Assembly (NCBI RefSeq): GCF_900177805.1
Contig: NZ_FXAX01000002.1
Coordinates: forward strand, 584,677-648,676
Origin: Fibrobacter sp. UWB13
GTDB taxonomy: Bacteria; Fibrobacterota; Fibrobacteria; Fibrobacterales; Fibrobacteraceae
Direction: 5' to 3'
DNA: 64,000 nt
How positions within the stretch are numbered: the stretch's first letter is position 1; every line of letters begins with the position of its first letter. Positions 9,930 to 19,578 of the stretch are shown piece by piece. Position numbers and translations under genes: made by a program. The notes below the pieces were generated by a model, which was not told the DNA's origin, did not search any database, and worked only from the letters and a program-made list of their open reading frames with translations.

Positions 9930-11267
9930 ATGAGTGAAGAAAAAAGAGCCGACGTAGTATTCGTTGTGGACGCAAGCGACAGTATGAAACCCTGCTTCGA
10001 CCAGTTGCGCAACAGCATCAAGAAATTTGTGGAACCGTTTAGAGAAGAAGGTTTTACATCGCTCCGTCTAGGACTCTTGGCATACAATGCAGGTCCAAGC
10101 AACGGCAAATGGGTTTACCGCAACACGTTCATCAACGGCGATGCTCCCGAAAACATGAACATCCTTTACGGTAACGATGAAGATGCGCAGGAATCACTGT
10201 TCACACGCTCTGGCGACGGTTTTGTCGATGTGGAAACATTCTGCAACCGCCTCGATTCCATCAAATGCTGCGCTGATGAAAATACACCGCTCGCTCTCGA
10301 CTGCGCAAGCGACTTCCCGTTCGAACCGATTTGCACAACCAGAAGAATCATCATCGTATTTACCGACGAAAAGCTTGAAGATGGCGTTTTGAAACAAGAA
10401 GCCCTTGGCAATAACTGCTCGGAAATCGAAAAGGTAATGAACAAGATTACCAACCAGCGCCATGCATCTCTCTATTATTTCGGTCCACAGTGCGAAGGCG
10501 TTGAAGTAATGGAAGATTATCCCCGAGTTATCGTAACTAACGTCAAAGAATACAAGGAACGCGCCGAAGGTGAAGACATCTGGTCAAATATCGACTTCGA
10601 AAAAATCCTAGAAAGCATGGGTAAAAGTATTTCGCACTCGGTATTGGAAGTTGTAGACGAAGGTAATTTTGACAAAGCTGTTTACGGTCAAGACAAGTGG
10701 GACCTGGAAGCCTGGGGCAAGGACGAAGTCGGTGGAGTTATCGATATTACTGATGTGAAGGAAGGCGCCGTACTGGATGTCTCTGAACCACTAGAATGGG
10801 TAAATGCCCAAATGCTGTGGAAAACCCCTATCGACCTGGATATCCATGCTTTCTACAGATTAAAAAGTGGATACCATGGACATATCTTTTATAACAATAA
10901 AAGGGCTTACGGAATGGAACTGGATCACGATGCCGGTGTGGGAGACAAGCTCGATAGCCCTGAAGGCAACCAGGAAAATATTAAATGCAGCTCATTCAAC
11001 AATATTGAACGCATGCTTATTGCAACTAAAATTTACCAAGAGCATGGTTGTTTTTCCGATTACAAAGGCGTCGTTAACGTAACTACAAGCAATCCGAGAC
11101 AAAAAACAATCCAATGCAAAATGGAATCAAGAAAACGACTTGACTGGTGCGTTATCGCAATGATTGACAACAGTAACCCACAAAAGCCGCGAGTATTGCC
11201 CATCAACCAGGTTGTTGCAAATGAACCTAATGTAGATGATTCAGAATGGCTTTCAAAAAGAGCCTAA
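9930..11267 (+). CDS. vWA-domain protein with TerD-like C-terminal domain
   Basis: A 445-residue paralogue of the preceding vWA protein, lacking its helical N-terminus. MIDAS DASDS is at residues 14-18; the third motif position is Asp rather than Gly, which still satisfies DxSxS. The C-terminal 160 or so residues have DLDIHAF, HIFYNN and LDHDAGVGD segments. These resemble TerD-family calcium-binding domains of tellurium-resistance and stress operons, where vWA proteins of the TerY type are frequent partners. The vWA call is firm; the TerD-like call is inference from motif spacing. AAAGGA lies before the ATG. Confidence 0.85.
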   Translation: MSEEKRADVVFVVDASDSMKPCFDQLRNSIKKFVEPFREEGFTSLRLGLLAYNAGPSNGKWVYRNTFINGDAPENMNILYGNDEDAQESLFTRSGDGFVDVETFCNRLDSIKCCADENTPLALDCASDFPFEPICTTRRIIIVFTDEKLEDGVLKQEALGNNCSEIEKVMNKITNQRHASLYYFGPQCEGVEVMEDYPRVIVTNVKEYKERAEGEDIWSNIDFEKILESMGKSISHSVLEVVDEGNFDKAVYGQDKWDLEAWGKDEVGGVIDITDVKEGAVLDVSEPLEWVNAQMLWKTPIDLDIHAFYRLKSGYHGHIFYNNKRAYGMELDHDAGVGDKLDSPEGNQENIKCSSFNNIERMLIATKIYQEHGCFSDYKGVVNVTTSNPRQKTIQCKMESRKRLDWCVIAMIDNSNPQKPRVLPINQVVANEPNVDDSEWLSKRA

Positions 11268-11302
11268 GCCAATAGCAATAAAAAGTTTTTAACGAGGAAA
11301 AA

Positions 11303-13117
11303 ATGGCAGGTACAATTTTTTCTAAAGATGAAATTATCGAAGGCACGGACAATGGCGAACCTTACAAGTTCCAAGCCCTCAAAGATGGCGTTGAAGGCTC
11401 GGGTTCTATTTACGGTCCAGGAATTGACCTTCTCCATAATAACGAAAAGGTCTTCTTAAAAAAGTATGTGGATCCCGCTCCACGCTCACTCTGGTTCAAC
11501 GCGTTCGTAGATTACCAGAAAAAAATCCAAAACAAGATTGAACAGTCCAGCAACGCCAAGCAATTGATTGCAGGCATCCACCGTTATTTTCAGGATAATC
11601 GTCGCCGTTTCTGGCAGACTATTGAATATGTTGAAAATAGCAAAGACATGAAGAAGTACCTAGAGTCTGACGACACTACTTGGGAACAGCGCATGATGTT
11701 TGCTAAGGTATTCATGTTTGCAATGAAGGTCTTGCACGAAGAACTGCGCCTCGTTCACGGAGACCTCAAACCCGCAAACTTGCTTTTGATTCCGCTGAAT
11801 GGTGGAACTTACAGCGTCAAGCTCATTGACTTTGACCGTCCCATTCTCTTGGATGAAAGCGAAGTGCCTTGGAGTTCTGAAGGTTACATCGGTTCAGAAG
11901 GATACTTCTCTCCTGAACACAAAAAACGCCAACGCCCCACCGACAAGTCAGACGTGTTTACCTGCGGCTTGATTCTTTACGAATTACTAGCAAAGGAAGG
12001 TCATCCCTTCAACTACGCTACAGTATCGGCAGACTATAACGAAAATGCAGCCCCCATGCCACATCTGCTCGGCACGTTTGGCAACGAAGAAAGTGACAGA
12101 CTCATTGAAGAAACTTTGCACCGCATGTTGGAGCCAAATCCTGACGACCGCCCAACAGCAAATGAGGTCTATCAAGTTTTTTTTAGAGCGGGCGGAAGCA
12201 TCCGCCCTCAGACGCCAAAGGCAGCTCAAGATCATACAAGAGTCGCTCAACCAGCCTATTCAGCACCTGTTGCATCTGTTTCGGTGGTGACCAACCAGTC
12301 TCCAGTTGATGTCCAGGCGTTAAAAGGCGCTGCCGATGTCGTGTTCCTGTTAGATTCAACAGGTAGCATGACCCCTTGCATTACAGCATTAAAACAGCAT
12401 ATCCATTCGTTTATCGAAGCACTTGTCCATGGTGATGATGAACGGAATATTTCACCCGTCGAAGACTGGCGTGCACGCATAGTCGGTTTTAGAAATTTTG
12501 AAGACTGCAATAAGAGCGAGAAAAATGCAAAGCTGTACCGCAAATTTGGTGGCGGCGGCTGGCTCATTTCAAACCCGTTTACCCGTGACGAAAATGAACT
12601 GCATAGCCAACTCGACAAGCTCAAATCCTTCGGTGGCGGCAAAGCCCCGCAGGAATCTCTTCTCGACGCCTTAATGCTCGTGCTCAAATCAGGGTTTCTC
12701 CCCACAGGGCAACAAGACGCAGGCGAAGCCGATGGTGGCAGGGCATGGCGCACAAACGGTGTCGGTCGCATTGTCATCGTCTTTACCGACGCTGGCTACC
12801 ACCCCACCATGAGCTACTGCGCCGAAAAGACGCTATTTGAAGAAGGCGCCCTTTACCCGCTTGACTTGAGAGGTGCAGGCTTGGACGAACTCCAACACGC
12901 CATCGAATCGGGATTCTTCAAAGTTTACGTCTTCGCTCCGAACATCAGCGATTACGATGAGCTAAGCGACCTTAGCAACGTTCTCATCATGCAAAGCGAT
13001 GACGAAGACGAAGGTCTCGTCAAAATGATGAGCGATTCACAAATCGAACGCCTAATCGATGACATCGTCAAAGGCGTGAGCCGTTCTTCCAGTGACTTTA
13101 GGGAAATCCCGATTTAG
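11303..13117 (+). CDS. Ser/Thr protein kinase fused to a vWA domain
   Basis: A 604-residue fusion. The kinase domain covers about 1-300: candidate ATP-binding Lys in the FLKKY segment near 53-54, catalytic loop HGDLKPAN at 152-159, and a magnesium motif that reads DFD (176-178) in place of DFG. An SEGYIGSEGYFSPE activation segment follows, then SDVFTCG. After a Pro/Gln/Val linker comes a vWA domain with MIDAS DSTGS at 351-355. In TerY-P-type stress systems a kinase, a phosphatase and a vWA protein form a triad; here two of these are fused. Key catalytic residues are present, so it is probably active. A gap of about 35 bp precedes it. Confidence 0.9.
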   Translation: MAGTIFSKDEIIEGTDNGEPYKFQALKDGVEGSGSIYGPGIDLLHNNEKVFLKKYVDPAPRSLWFNAFVDYQKKIQNKIEQSSNAKQLIAGIHRYFQDNRRRFWQTIEYVENSKDMKKYLESDDTTWEQRMMFAKVFMFAMKVLHEELRLVHGDLKPANLLLIPLNGGTYSVKLIDFDRPILLDESEVPWSSEGYIGSEGYFSPEHKKRQRPTDKSDVFTCGLILYELLAKEGHPFNYATVSADYNENAAPMPHLLGTFGNEESDRLIEETLHRMLEPNPDDRPTANEVYQVFFRAGGSIRPQTPKAAQDHTRVAQPAYSAPVASVSVVTNQSPVDVQALKGAADVVFLLDSTGSMTPCITALKQHIHSFIEALVHGDDERNISPVEDWRARIVGFRNFEDCNKSEKNAKLYRKFGGGGWLISNPFTRDENELHSQLDKLKSFGGGKAPQESLLDALMLVLKSGFLPTGQQDAGEADGGRAWRTNGVGRIVIVFTDAGYHPTMSYCAEKTLFEEGALYPLDLRGAGLDELQHAIESGFFKVYVFAPNISDYDELSDLSNVLIMQSDDEDEGLVKMMSDSQIERLIDDIVKGVSRSSSDFREIPI

Positions 13118-13125
13118 GAGGTATC

Positions 13126-13554
13126 ATGGGTTGGCACTGTCCAAAATGCAACTTTATGGTAGAAGATGGCGCATTCCAGTGCATGGCATGCGGCTACCAC
13201 CAAGAAACACGATTGATCCTGACATCGGGTGTCGGGAATAAATGGCGTACATTAATCAGCGCCGAGATTACCCGCAGAACATACAAACGCCTGTACCCCG
13301 ATACAGAACACCAGTATATCCCACGCAACGAAGGCGAGCACCCGTTTTCCGTCATCAAGGATGCCGAAAACAACTGGTTCTTGCAAGCCAACGGAAAAAG
13401 CCCCGTCGCCGTCACCCTTAACGGGAACCTCTGCGACCCTGCCAGGGAATACCTGCTAAACAACGGTGATTCGATTTCAATTGCATCACGAAGTGATTCA
13501 TCGAGACAAGTTGCACCGCTGACAGTTTCGTTTATCTTAAAGGACGCTGTTTGA
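13126..13554 (+). CDS. Zinc-ribbon plus FHA-like domain protein
   Basis: A 142-residue protein with an N-terminal zinc ribbon (Cys at 5, 8, 19 and 22). A beta-rich domain of about 100 residues follows, whose WFLQANG, VTLNG and LLNNGDSISI segments match the second half of an FHA fold. FHA domains bind phosphothreonine peptides, so this is the likely reader of the neighbouring kinase. The usual GR and S/H signature near the first strands is not obvious, so phosphopeptide binding is uncertain. A strong AGGAGG precedes the ATG, 8 bp after the kinase stop. Confidence 0.72.
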   Translation: MGWHCPKCNFMVEDGAFQCMACGYHQETRLILTSGVGNKWRTLISAEITRRTYKRLYPDTEHQYIPRNEGEHPFSVIKDAENNWFLQANGKSPVAVTLNGNLCDPAREYLLNNGDSISIASRSDSSRQVAPLTVSFILKDAV

Positions 13555-13590
13555 CAATTATATAATTTAAGGAATTAAAGGTCGGTTGAT

Positions 13591-15699
13591 ATGAACAGAA
13601 CAGAATTGAATGCCAAATGGGACGCCTATTGCCAAAACTTTGTCGGGCATGAGCCAGAAGGCTTTTCCCTAGAAAAAGTTGTCTTTGATGCCCAAAAGAA
13701 AGATTTCCCAAGCGAAACCTTGAAAAAGATTTCTATCGAAGACTGGATGGAATCGCTTTCTTTCCGCGGGGAATCCGCCATGTCGTTGCTTGGTCCTATG
13801 GAATGCAAGCGCGAAGAAATTCAGGAATACCTAAGCTTCTTGAAGCAAGGCAAAATCAAGATGGCATTCGATTACGAAGTCGGCAAAAGTGACCCGCTCC
13901 ATGTCGTTCGTGAAAGCTCCAGCTTTGCTGGCAGGGAAATCTGGTTCATCGGCGACATTCACGGTGACCTTTTAGCATTCCAGTCCGCCATAGCGTTCAT
14001 CAATTCTAATTCCAAAAGTAAACCGATATACGTCCTGCTTGGCGACATCTTCGACCGAAATGACTTCAGCTTGAACGTTGTCTTGGCAGTATTGCGCCTC
14101 TTAAAAAACAGCCCCGATTCCGTATTCATGATTGCAGGGAACCACGATGACGGCCTTTCGTGGGACGAAAACGGGAGAAAGTTCTCTTCTGTCATTACGC
14201 CGCAACAGTACACAGATTACCTGAACGCCATTGATGACGACCTCATCAGTTCCTTGATGGCAGAATTTATAAAGGTACTAAAAATCCTCCCGCTGGGACT
14301 CGTATTGCCGAACGGACTTTTAGCAACTCACGGTGGTGTCCCCTCGCGCCCCGACCGCAGCGTAAAAAACATTTGGGAAGGATTGAAGCCACAAGAAATC
14401 AAGAAACTTATTGCAGACAAGCGCTTGGAATTCCAGCGAAACCGCTTTATGGGCGAAGTCTCATCCGGGAGCAAGCTCGCCCCCGAATTCAGCTGGGTCG
14501 AAATTATCAACTTCAGCCATGCCGTAGAATCCGCTTACGGCGCACAAATCTCTGCATTGTTGCGCGGTCACGACCACTGCGACCTCTGTAGGCACGAATG
14601 GGCTAAATCCTCGTTCAAAGGCAACGAAAACTGCCGTGATTTTGAACGCGTCCAGAATGTCCTCACCATGACCACCATGACCTTGATGGACGACGGAGAA
14701 AAGCGAATATCCGGCTTTTTGAAGCGCGAAGTATCGTGCCCGTCTGTAGCCCATTACATTGATGGAACGCCATTGCCTAAAGTCTATACTCTAGAATTTT
14801 CTGCCGAAGAAGTGAAGAACTTCAGCAACAAAGTCCACCAGTATTTAGGCAAAGAATCTCTTGCGTATGTAGAAAGTCACTTAGAGCGCCTACAGGAAGA
14901 CTTAGAGGAATGCGAAGAGGATAAAAAAGATAACGAAGAAAGACTCAACACCAAAAAGCCCCTTTGTGATGAACAGAAAAAAGCTGTCGAAAAAGCCAAT
15001 TCACAAATGGCAACTTTAGAAAAAGAACTCAATAATATTATAATCGGAACAGAAAGAGCAAAAGCAGATATTGAAAGTCTAGAAGCAGAACAAAAAGCAA
15101 CCGTCAACAACCGTAAAGCATTATTGGAAAAGATCAACGATAGTGAAAAGATTCTTAAAGAAAAGCAAAAAAACATTGATGAATGCAACAGAGCAATTGC
15201 AAAGTATAATGAAGAATTGAAAAATGCTGATAAAAAAGATGAATCCTTCTTCGAAAAACTAAAAAAAGCCAAAGAAAAGGTAATAGATTTCTTAGGATTG
15301 AGCGATCCTAACAAAAACTATACCCCAGACGAATTAAAGAATAAATTCAATAAAGTCGAAAGAGACACCTTCCAGCTGCAGTCAACATTAGAAGAAGACA
15401 ACGAAAAGGCCGAAAAGTTGTCCAATCAACTGAAAACCATCGAACTCAAATTGAATGAAAAGAAAAACTTGTTAGCAATACTAAAAAAGCAAAAATCTGA
15501 CAAAGAACCTGAACTGGAAAAAGCAAAGGATTCCGTCCGTAAAGAAACGCAAAAATACAACGAACAGCAAAACGAAATCAACCAGTACGAACGTAAAGTC
15601 AAGCTGGCCAAAGATGATATCGAAAGCATACAGCGCGATATAAAGCTTTGCAACACCCAAAAAGAACAATACACCCGCTGGATTTCTACGCAGAATTAA
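13591..15699 (+). CDS. PPP-family Ser/Thr phosphatase with C-terminal coiled coil
   Basis: A 702-residue protein. The metallophosphoesterase core runs from about 115 to 335 with GDIHG (121-125), GDIFDR (151-156), GNHD (183-186), THGG (246-249) and RGHDH (about 324-328). All metal-binding Asp, His and Asn residues of the PPP phosphatase family are present. From about 430 to the end it is a long coiled coil. It lies two genes after the kinase and is the natural opposing enzyme in a phosphorylation switch. Bacterial PPP enzymes can instead hydrolyse small phosphoesters, but the neighbourhood favours protein substrates. Confidence 0.88.
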   Translation: MNRTELNAKWDAYCQNFVGHEPEGFSLEKVVFDAQKKDFPSETLKKISIEDWMESLSFRGESAMSLLGPMECKREEIQEYLSFLKQGKIKMAFDYEVGKSDPLHVVRESSSFAGREIWFIGDIHGDLLAFQSAIAFINSNSKSKPIYVLLGDIFDRNDFSLNVVLAVLRLLKNSPDSVFMIAGNHDDGLSWDENGRKFSSVITPQQYTDYLNAIDDDLISSLMAEFIKVLKILPLGLVLPNGLLATHGGVPSRPDRSVKNIWEGLKPQEIKKLIADKRLEFQRNRFMGEVSSGSKLAPEFSWVEIINFSHAVESAYGAQISALLRGHDHCDLCRHEWAKSSFKGNENCRDFERVQNVLTMTTMTLMDDGEKRISGFLKREVSCPSVAHYIDGTPLPKVYTLEFSAEEVKNFSNKVHQYLGKESLAYVESHLERLQEDLEECEEDKKDNEERLNTKKPLCDEQKKAVEKANSQMATLEKELNNIIIGTERAKADIESLEAEQKATVNNRKALLEKINDSEKILKEKQKNIDECNRAIAKYNEELKNADKKDESFFEKLKKAKEKVIDFLGLSDPNKNYTPDELKNKFNKVERDTFQLQSTLEEDNEKAEKLSNQLKTIELKLNEKKNLLAILKKQKSDKEPELEKAKDSVRKETQKYNEQQNEINQYERKVKLAKDDIESIQRDIKLCNTQKEQYTRWISTQN

Positions 15700-15711
15700 G
15701 GAGATGACGCC

Positions 15712-17583
15712 ATGAGTGAAAATGAAGTGACTTTGAATCAAGATAGAGCGAAAACATCTCTAGAAAATGCAGAGATCTGCGTCAAGGAATATCTGGGAGA
15801 ACGCGAACGTCCTGTTGTCTTTTATCAGTTTGATGACGCCGCATACTACTACCGCGAAAAGGCGATAAGTGCCGTCAAGAATGCCATCAATACAGCAGCT
15901 GAATGTGGCGATGAAATCTCCGAAGTTCAAGCCTATAAAAACCTTTTTGACGTTATCATTTGCAACCTAGAAACTTCAGAGAAAAAGAAACTTTTCAAGG
16001 ACTGCTACGAGCCTCTAGTAAACATCTTGACAAATGATGTTGCAAAGGGTCTCCTGTATTACCAGCTAGGGCACAGTTCCGAAAAACTGGATATTCCATC
16101 CGAAAGCTTTTTCGAAAATGCCGTCAAGCTCAACAACAAGAACGTCCTTGACGAAGATGTATTCAAGACCAACCCGAAATTCATTTTCGACTGGCTTGAA
16201 CTTTATTTGACCGATTCTGCGCAAAAAGACACTGCCGACGAATACGAAAAACTATTGACTGACATTGTCGAAAATACGGAAAGCGCAGGCGAATATTTCT
16301 ACAAAATGGCAAATCTCTTGAAGGAAAAATCCCTCGCAGAGCGCGCCGATATCTACTATCGCTTATGCATTCCGCTAGGCTACAAGAACGCCGTCGAAGA
16401 TTCGACCTTCTTTACTGAAAACTACGAAGATGAATTTATCGAATGGTTCAATAACCAGCTCGAAAAGCAGACCGACCTTGTTGCCATCAAAAACCAATGC
16501 TTTGTCAGTCTTTGGAAAGCCAATGAAAAGAACCTGTTCTCCCGCTCTAAAAAACTATGGGCAGAGAAAATCACCGATAAAGATTTTAAAACAGGTTGCA
16601 GAGAATACAGTATCTTTGCCGATGATGGTTTTGATTGGGCAGAAAACTGGCTCCTCGCTGAAATCGAAGACAAGAACGTACAAGGCGCCATTTCGGACAA
16701 TGTCATTGAAAGATGGTTTAATGCTGAACGAAAGGATGAACAACGCGACATCGCCTTGGGCATGTTGTTTGTAAATGGTCGCTGTGCCCATTTTAAAAAT
16801 TCTCAAAAGTACTACATTTGCATTTCCAAATACTATTTGGAGAAAGGAGAATTCATGGCCGCCCTGGCCTCCTTTCTTTGCACCGGCAAAAATGAAATTA
16901 GCGTTGCTTTTGATTATTCTGATTTTGAGCCTGTCCTGCGTAGCGCTGTTAAAAGCCATTATGTAGAACTGATCCAGCAAAAGATTGACGAAAAAATACC
17001 GGGAGCCTCCAGGAATCCGCTGCCCATCAGTACCGATTCTTATGGCAAGTTCACGGAAAAGAAAATCAATGGCTTGAACTCCTTGAAGCAATACATCCAG
17101 ACAAACCGACTTACCGAAAAACTTTTCCGCAGCTCCACAGAAAAGCCGAACTGCACTCGCTATTTCCTGTTAAACAAGATGGCAGTTCTTGCAAAAAATT
17201 CCGACGATGTCGATTTCAGAGAACAAGAAAACTCATTCAGGGAACAGGCAAAATTGGAACTCAAGGACGCCATCAGTGATTTTGACACCATGGCACTATG
17301 CGTATGGCTTGAAGAACATATCTATTCCGAAAAAGCCGACGACAAGGCTACGGTTACCGTCCTTTGCGACCTGATTCAGAAAATAGAACCAAAAAAGCTC
17401 ACCGCACCCTATTTGCTGCTAGCCAACTACTGGACATCCAAAAAAATCGACGATGACATTGTCCCGACAGTTCTATCGTGGATTCTAGATAATAGCAACG
17501 AATTGGACTGGTTTAAATCCACTACCGATTTAAAGGAACTTATTAAAAAGACTTTTGAAATATTATCTTTGAATAAGAAATGA
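15712..17583 (+). CDS. Large helical protein of unknown function
   Basis: A 623-residue, mostly helical, charged protein without signal peptide, membrane segment or recognisable catalytic motif. Paired helices with aromatic and Ala/Leu positions (for example YYREKAISAVKNA, YYQLGHSSEKL) hint at a TPR-like or SEL1-like scaffold, but no clean repeat period is visible. An AAGGAG precedes the ATG and the gap to the phosphatase gene is 12 bp, so it belongs to the same transcript. I do not recognise a family. Confidence 0.65.
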   Translation: MSENEVTLNQDRAKTSLENAEICVKEYLGERERPVVFYQFDDAAYYYREKAISAVKNAINTAAECGDEISEVQAYKNLFDVIICNLETSEKKKLFKDCYEPLVNILTNDVAKGLLYYQLGHSSEKLDIPSESFFENAVKLNNKNVLDEDVFKTNPKFIFDWLELYLTDSAQKDTADEYEKLLTDIVENTESAGEYFYKMANLLKEKSLAERADIYYRLCIPLGYKNAVEDSTFFTENYEDEFIEWFNNQLEKQTDLVAIKNQCFVSLWKANEKNLFSRSKKLWAEKITDKDFKTGCREYSIFADDGFDWAENWLLAEIEDKNVQGAISDNVIERWFNAERKDEQRDIALGMLFVNGRCAHFKNSQKYYICISKYYLEKGEFMAALASFLCTGKNEISVAFDYSDFEPVLRSAVKSHYVELIQQKIDEKIPGASRNPLPISTDSYGKFTEKKINGLNSLKQYIQTNRLTEKLFRSSTEKPNCTRYFLLNKMAVLAKNSDDVDFREQENSFREQAKLELKDAISDFDTMALCVWLEEHIYSEKADDKATVTVLCDLIQKIEPKKLTAPYLLLANYWTSKKIDDDIVPTVLSWILDNSNELDWFKSTTDLKELIKKTFEILSLNKK

Positions 17584-17610
17584 TTGAACCGATTGTGAAT
17601 GGAGCTTTAA

Positions 17611-18573
17611 ATGTTCTGTAATAACTGCCACCAGGACCTGAAGGATTTTGGAGAATTGATCGACAAAATCCAAAATTGCCCTCTTTGCGGAGGACCGTTA
17701 ATCAAGACCCCGCCTAAAGTGGCACAAAAAGGCATATCCGAACTGCTCAACATTTTGGTCAATAATGCAGGTGAAAAAATCTACCTGTACGATGACCTTT
17801 TAAAAAGCGAACTGGAGAAAATCGACTCTCCAGAATTTGAAAATGCCCGTGACAAATTGCTCCTACTTACAATCAAGCATATCCCTTCAAGCATGTACAA
17901 AGTCAAGGATTTCTCCATTGGCGAAAAGCAGGAAGTTCTAGAAACCTGTTCCACCCGACTGATGCAGGATTTGGGATTGCAATTTGAACCGAGTGCGGAA
18001 ATGCTAAATATTTTGCAGGAACGCATTTGGCAAAAGAAGTTACCGCTTTCCCAAAATTCTGGCGAAGGCATTTTCAAGGATCCTCGCGATGGGCGTGTCT
18101 ACAAGACCGTAAAAATTGGTGATCAGGTCTGGATGAAGGAAGAACTGAAATATAAGTGTCCATTCCAAAACGAAGACGGCTTGATGTACTCTAAAAAATC
18201 ACTCCGGTACCTAAACGTGCCCGGTTGGCGCCTCCCAACAAAAGACGATGTCACAAAGTTGATGGCAATGGCAAAACAAACAGGTTACGGAGACACGTCA
18301 AGCACCTTGATGTCACTTAAAGGCTGGGAAAAATTCAGTGTAACCCCTATAGATAAATTCGGATTTGGAGCGCAACCCTTCAAAGGATGTAATTACGTCC
18401 GTTATTGGCTAAAAGACGGCAACGTTTTCCAGATTTCGATAGGCAGTCTCGGAATAGCAACTGCATTTGAGGCTTATGTGCGCCTGATCAAGGACAACAA
18501 TGTTGAAGAAACATCAAAGTCCAAAACAGTAAAGAAACCAGCCGCAAAAAAAGCCGCTGCCTGCAAAAGATAA
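17611..18573 (+). CDS. Zinc-ribbon plus FISUMP-domain protein (copy 1)
   Basis: A 320-residue protein. The N-terminal zinc ribbon has Cys at 3, 6, 23 and 26. A helical middle follows, then from about 150 a Fibrobacter succinogenes major paralogous domain (TIGR02145-like), recognisable from DPRDGRVYKTVKIGDQVWM, GWRLPTKDD and a terminal YVRLIK segment. FISUMP domains usually occur in exported lipoproteins, whereas this protein has no signal peptide and carries a zinc ribbon, so it is probably cytoplasmic. The C-terminus has a Lys/Ala-rich tail missing from the second copy. The leader GGAGCTTTAA before the ATG is repeated before copy 2. Confidence 0.82.
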   Translation: MFCNNCHQDLKDFGELIDKIQNCPLCGGPLIKTPPKVAQKGISELLNILVNNAGEKIYLYDDLLKSELEKIDSPEFENARDKLLLLTIKHIPSSMYKVKDFSIGEKQEVLETCSTRLMQDLGLQFEPSAEMLNILQERIWQKKLPLSQNSGEGIFKDPRDGRVYKTVKIGDQVWMKEELKYKCPFQNEDGLMYSKKSLRYLNVPGWRLPTKDDVTKLMAMAKQTGYGDTSSTLMSLKGWEKFSVTPIDKFGFGAQPFKGCNYVRYWLKDGNVFQISIGSLGIATAFEAYVRLIKDNNVEETSKSKTVKKPAAKKAAACKR

Positions 18574-18606
18574 CCTTTAAATCACAATTTGAAATTGGAG
18601 CTTTAA

Positions 18607-19575
18607 ATGTTCTGTAACAACTGCCATCAAGACCTTCAACAATTCGGCGCCTTGATTGAAAAATTTCAAAATTGCCCGCTATGCGGTGGGCTACTCATCA
18701 AGACCCCACCTAAAGCGGAACAAAAAGGCATCTCCGAACTGCTTGACATTTTGGTCAATAATGCAGGCGAAAAAATCTACCTTTACGACGATCTTTTAAA
18801 AAGCGAACTGGAAAAAATCAATTCTCCGGAATTCGAAAATGCCAGAGACAGGCTGTCGTTGCTTGTGACAAAGCACATTGCCTCGAGCATGTACAAAGTC
18901 AAGGATTTTTCCGATAACGAAAAACAGGAAGCTCTTGAAGCTTGCTCCAAGCGACTCTTTTTAGATTTAGGTTTGCGGTTCAGCGTAACCGCAAATATGC
19001 TGAATCTATTGCAAGAACGCATTTGGCAAAAAAAATTTTCGCTCTCCCCGAATTTCTCAAACGGCATTTTCAAAGACCCTCGCGATGGTCAAACCTACAA
19101 AACCGTAAAAATCGGTGACCAAGTCTGGATGAAGGAAGAACTGAAATACAAATGCCTAGGATTTGATCCTCAAACCAACTCCTACTCTTTGGAAGCTCTC
19201 AGATACGTTGCAGTAAAAGGCTGGAGACTTCCAACAAGAGAAGATTTTGTAAAACTAATCGAATATGCAGGAAAATCTGGTTATGGAGACCCTTCAAGCG
19301 TTCTGATGTCACAAAATGCAGGGTGGGAAAAATTCAACGTCACACCAACAGACAATCTCGGTTTCGATGCAAAACCCTATAAAGACAAAGACTATGTCAC
19401 TTTTTGGAATGAAAAGGATTCTCAATCAAGTTCATGGTCAGCAAGTTCATGGGCGTTTTCAAGCTCTAAATCATCTGACAATTGCTTTTGCTGTATTATA
19501 ACATTGGGAAAAGCTATATCAGGTAGCTCCAGTTACAACGGCAATTTTAACTACGTCCGTCTTATCAAGGAGTAA
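18607..19575 (+). CDS. Zinc-ribbon plus FISUMP-domain protein (copy 2)
   Basis: A 322-residue tandem paralogue of the preceding protein, nearly identical in the zinc ribbon and first helices (Cys 3, 6, 23, 26). It diverges in the FISUMP part, where a Ser/Trp-rich insert (residues about 280-300) precedes a CCIITLG strand. The ribosome-site leader (GGAGCTTTAAATG) is the same as in copy 1, so the duplication included it. Divergence concentrated in the C-terminal domain suggests different ligand or partner recognition on a common scaffold, but this is inference. Confidence 0.82.
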   Translation: MFCNNCHQDLQQFGALIEKFQNCPLCGGLLIKTPPKAEQKGISELLDILVNNAGEKIYLYDDLLKSELEKINSPEFENARDRLSLLVTKHIASSMYKVKDFSDNEKQEALEACSKRLFLDLGLRFSVTANMLNLLQERIWQKKFSLSPNFSNGIFKDPRDGQTYKTVKIGDQVWMKEELKYKCLGFDPQTNSYSLEALRYVAVKGWRLPTREDFVKLIEYAGKSGYGDPSSVLMSQNAGWEKFNVTPTDNLGFDAKPYKDKDYVTFWNEKDSQSSSWSASSWAFSSSKSSDNCFCCIITLGKAISGSSSYNGNFNYVRLIKE

Positions 19576-19578
19576 AAA

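Noticed and set aside
17611..19575. Surface lipoproteins, the usual FISUMP setting
   Set aside because: Neither copy has a signal peptide or lipobox; both begin with a zinc ribbon.
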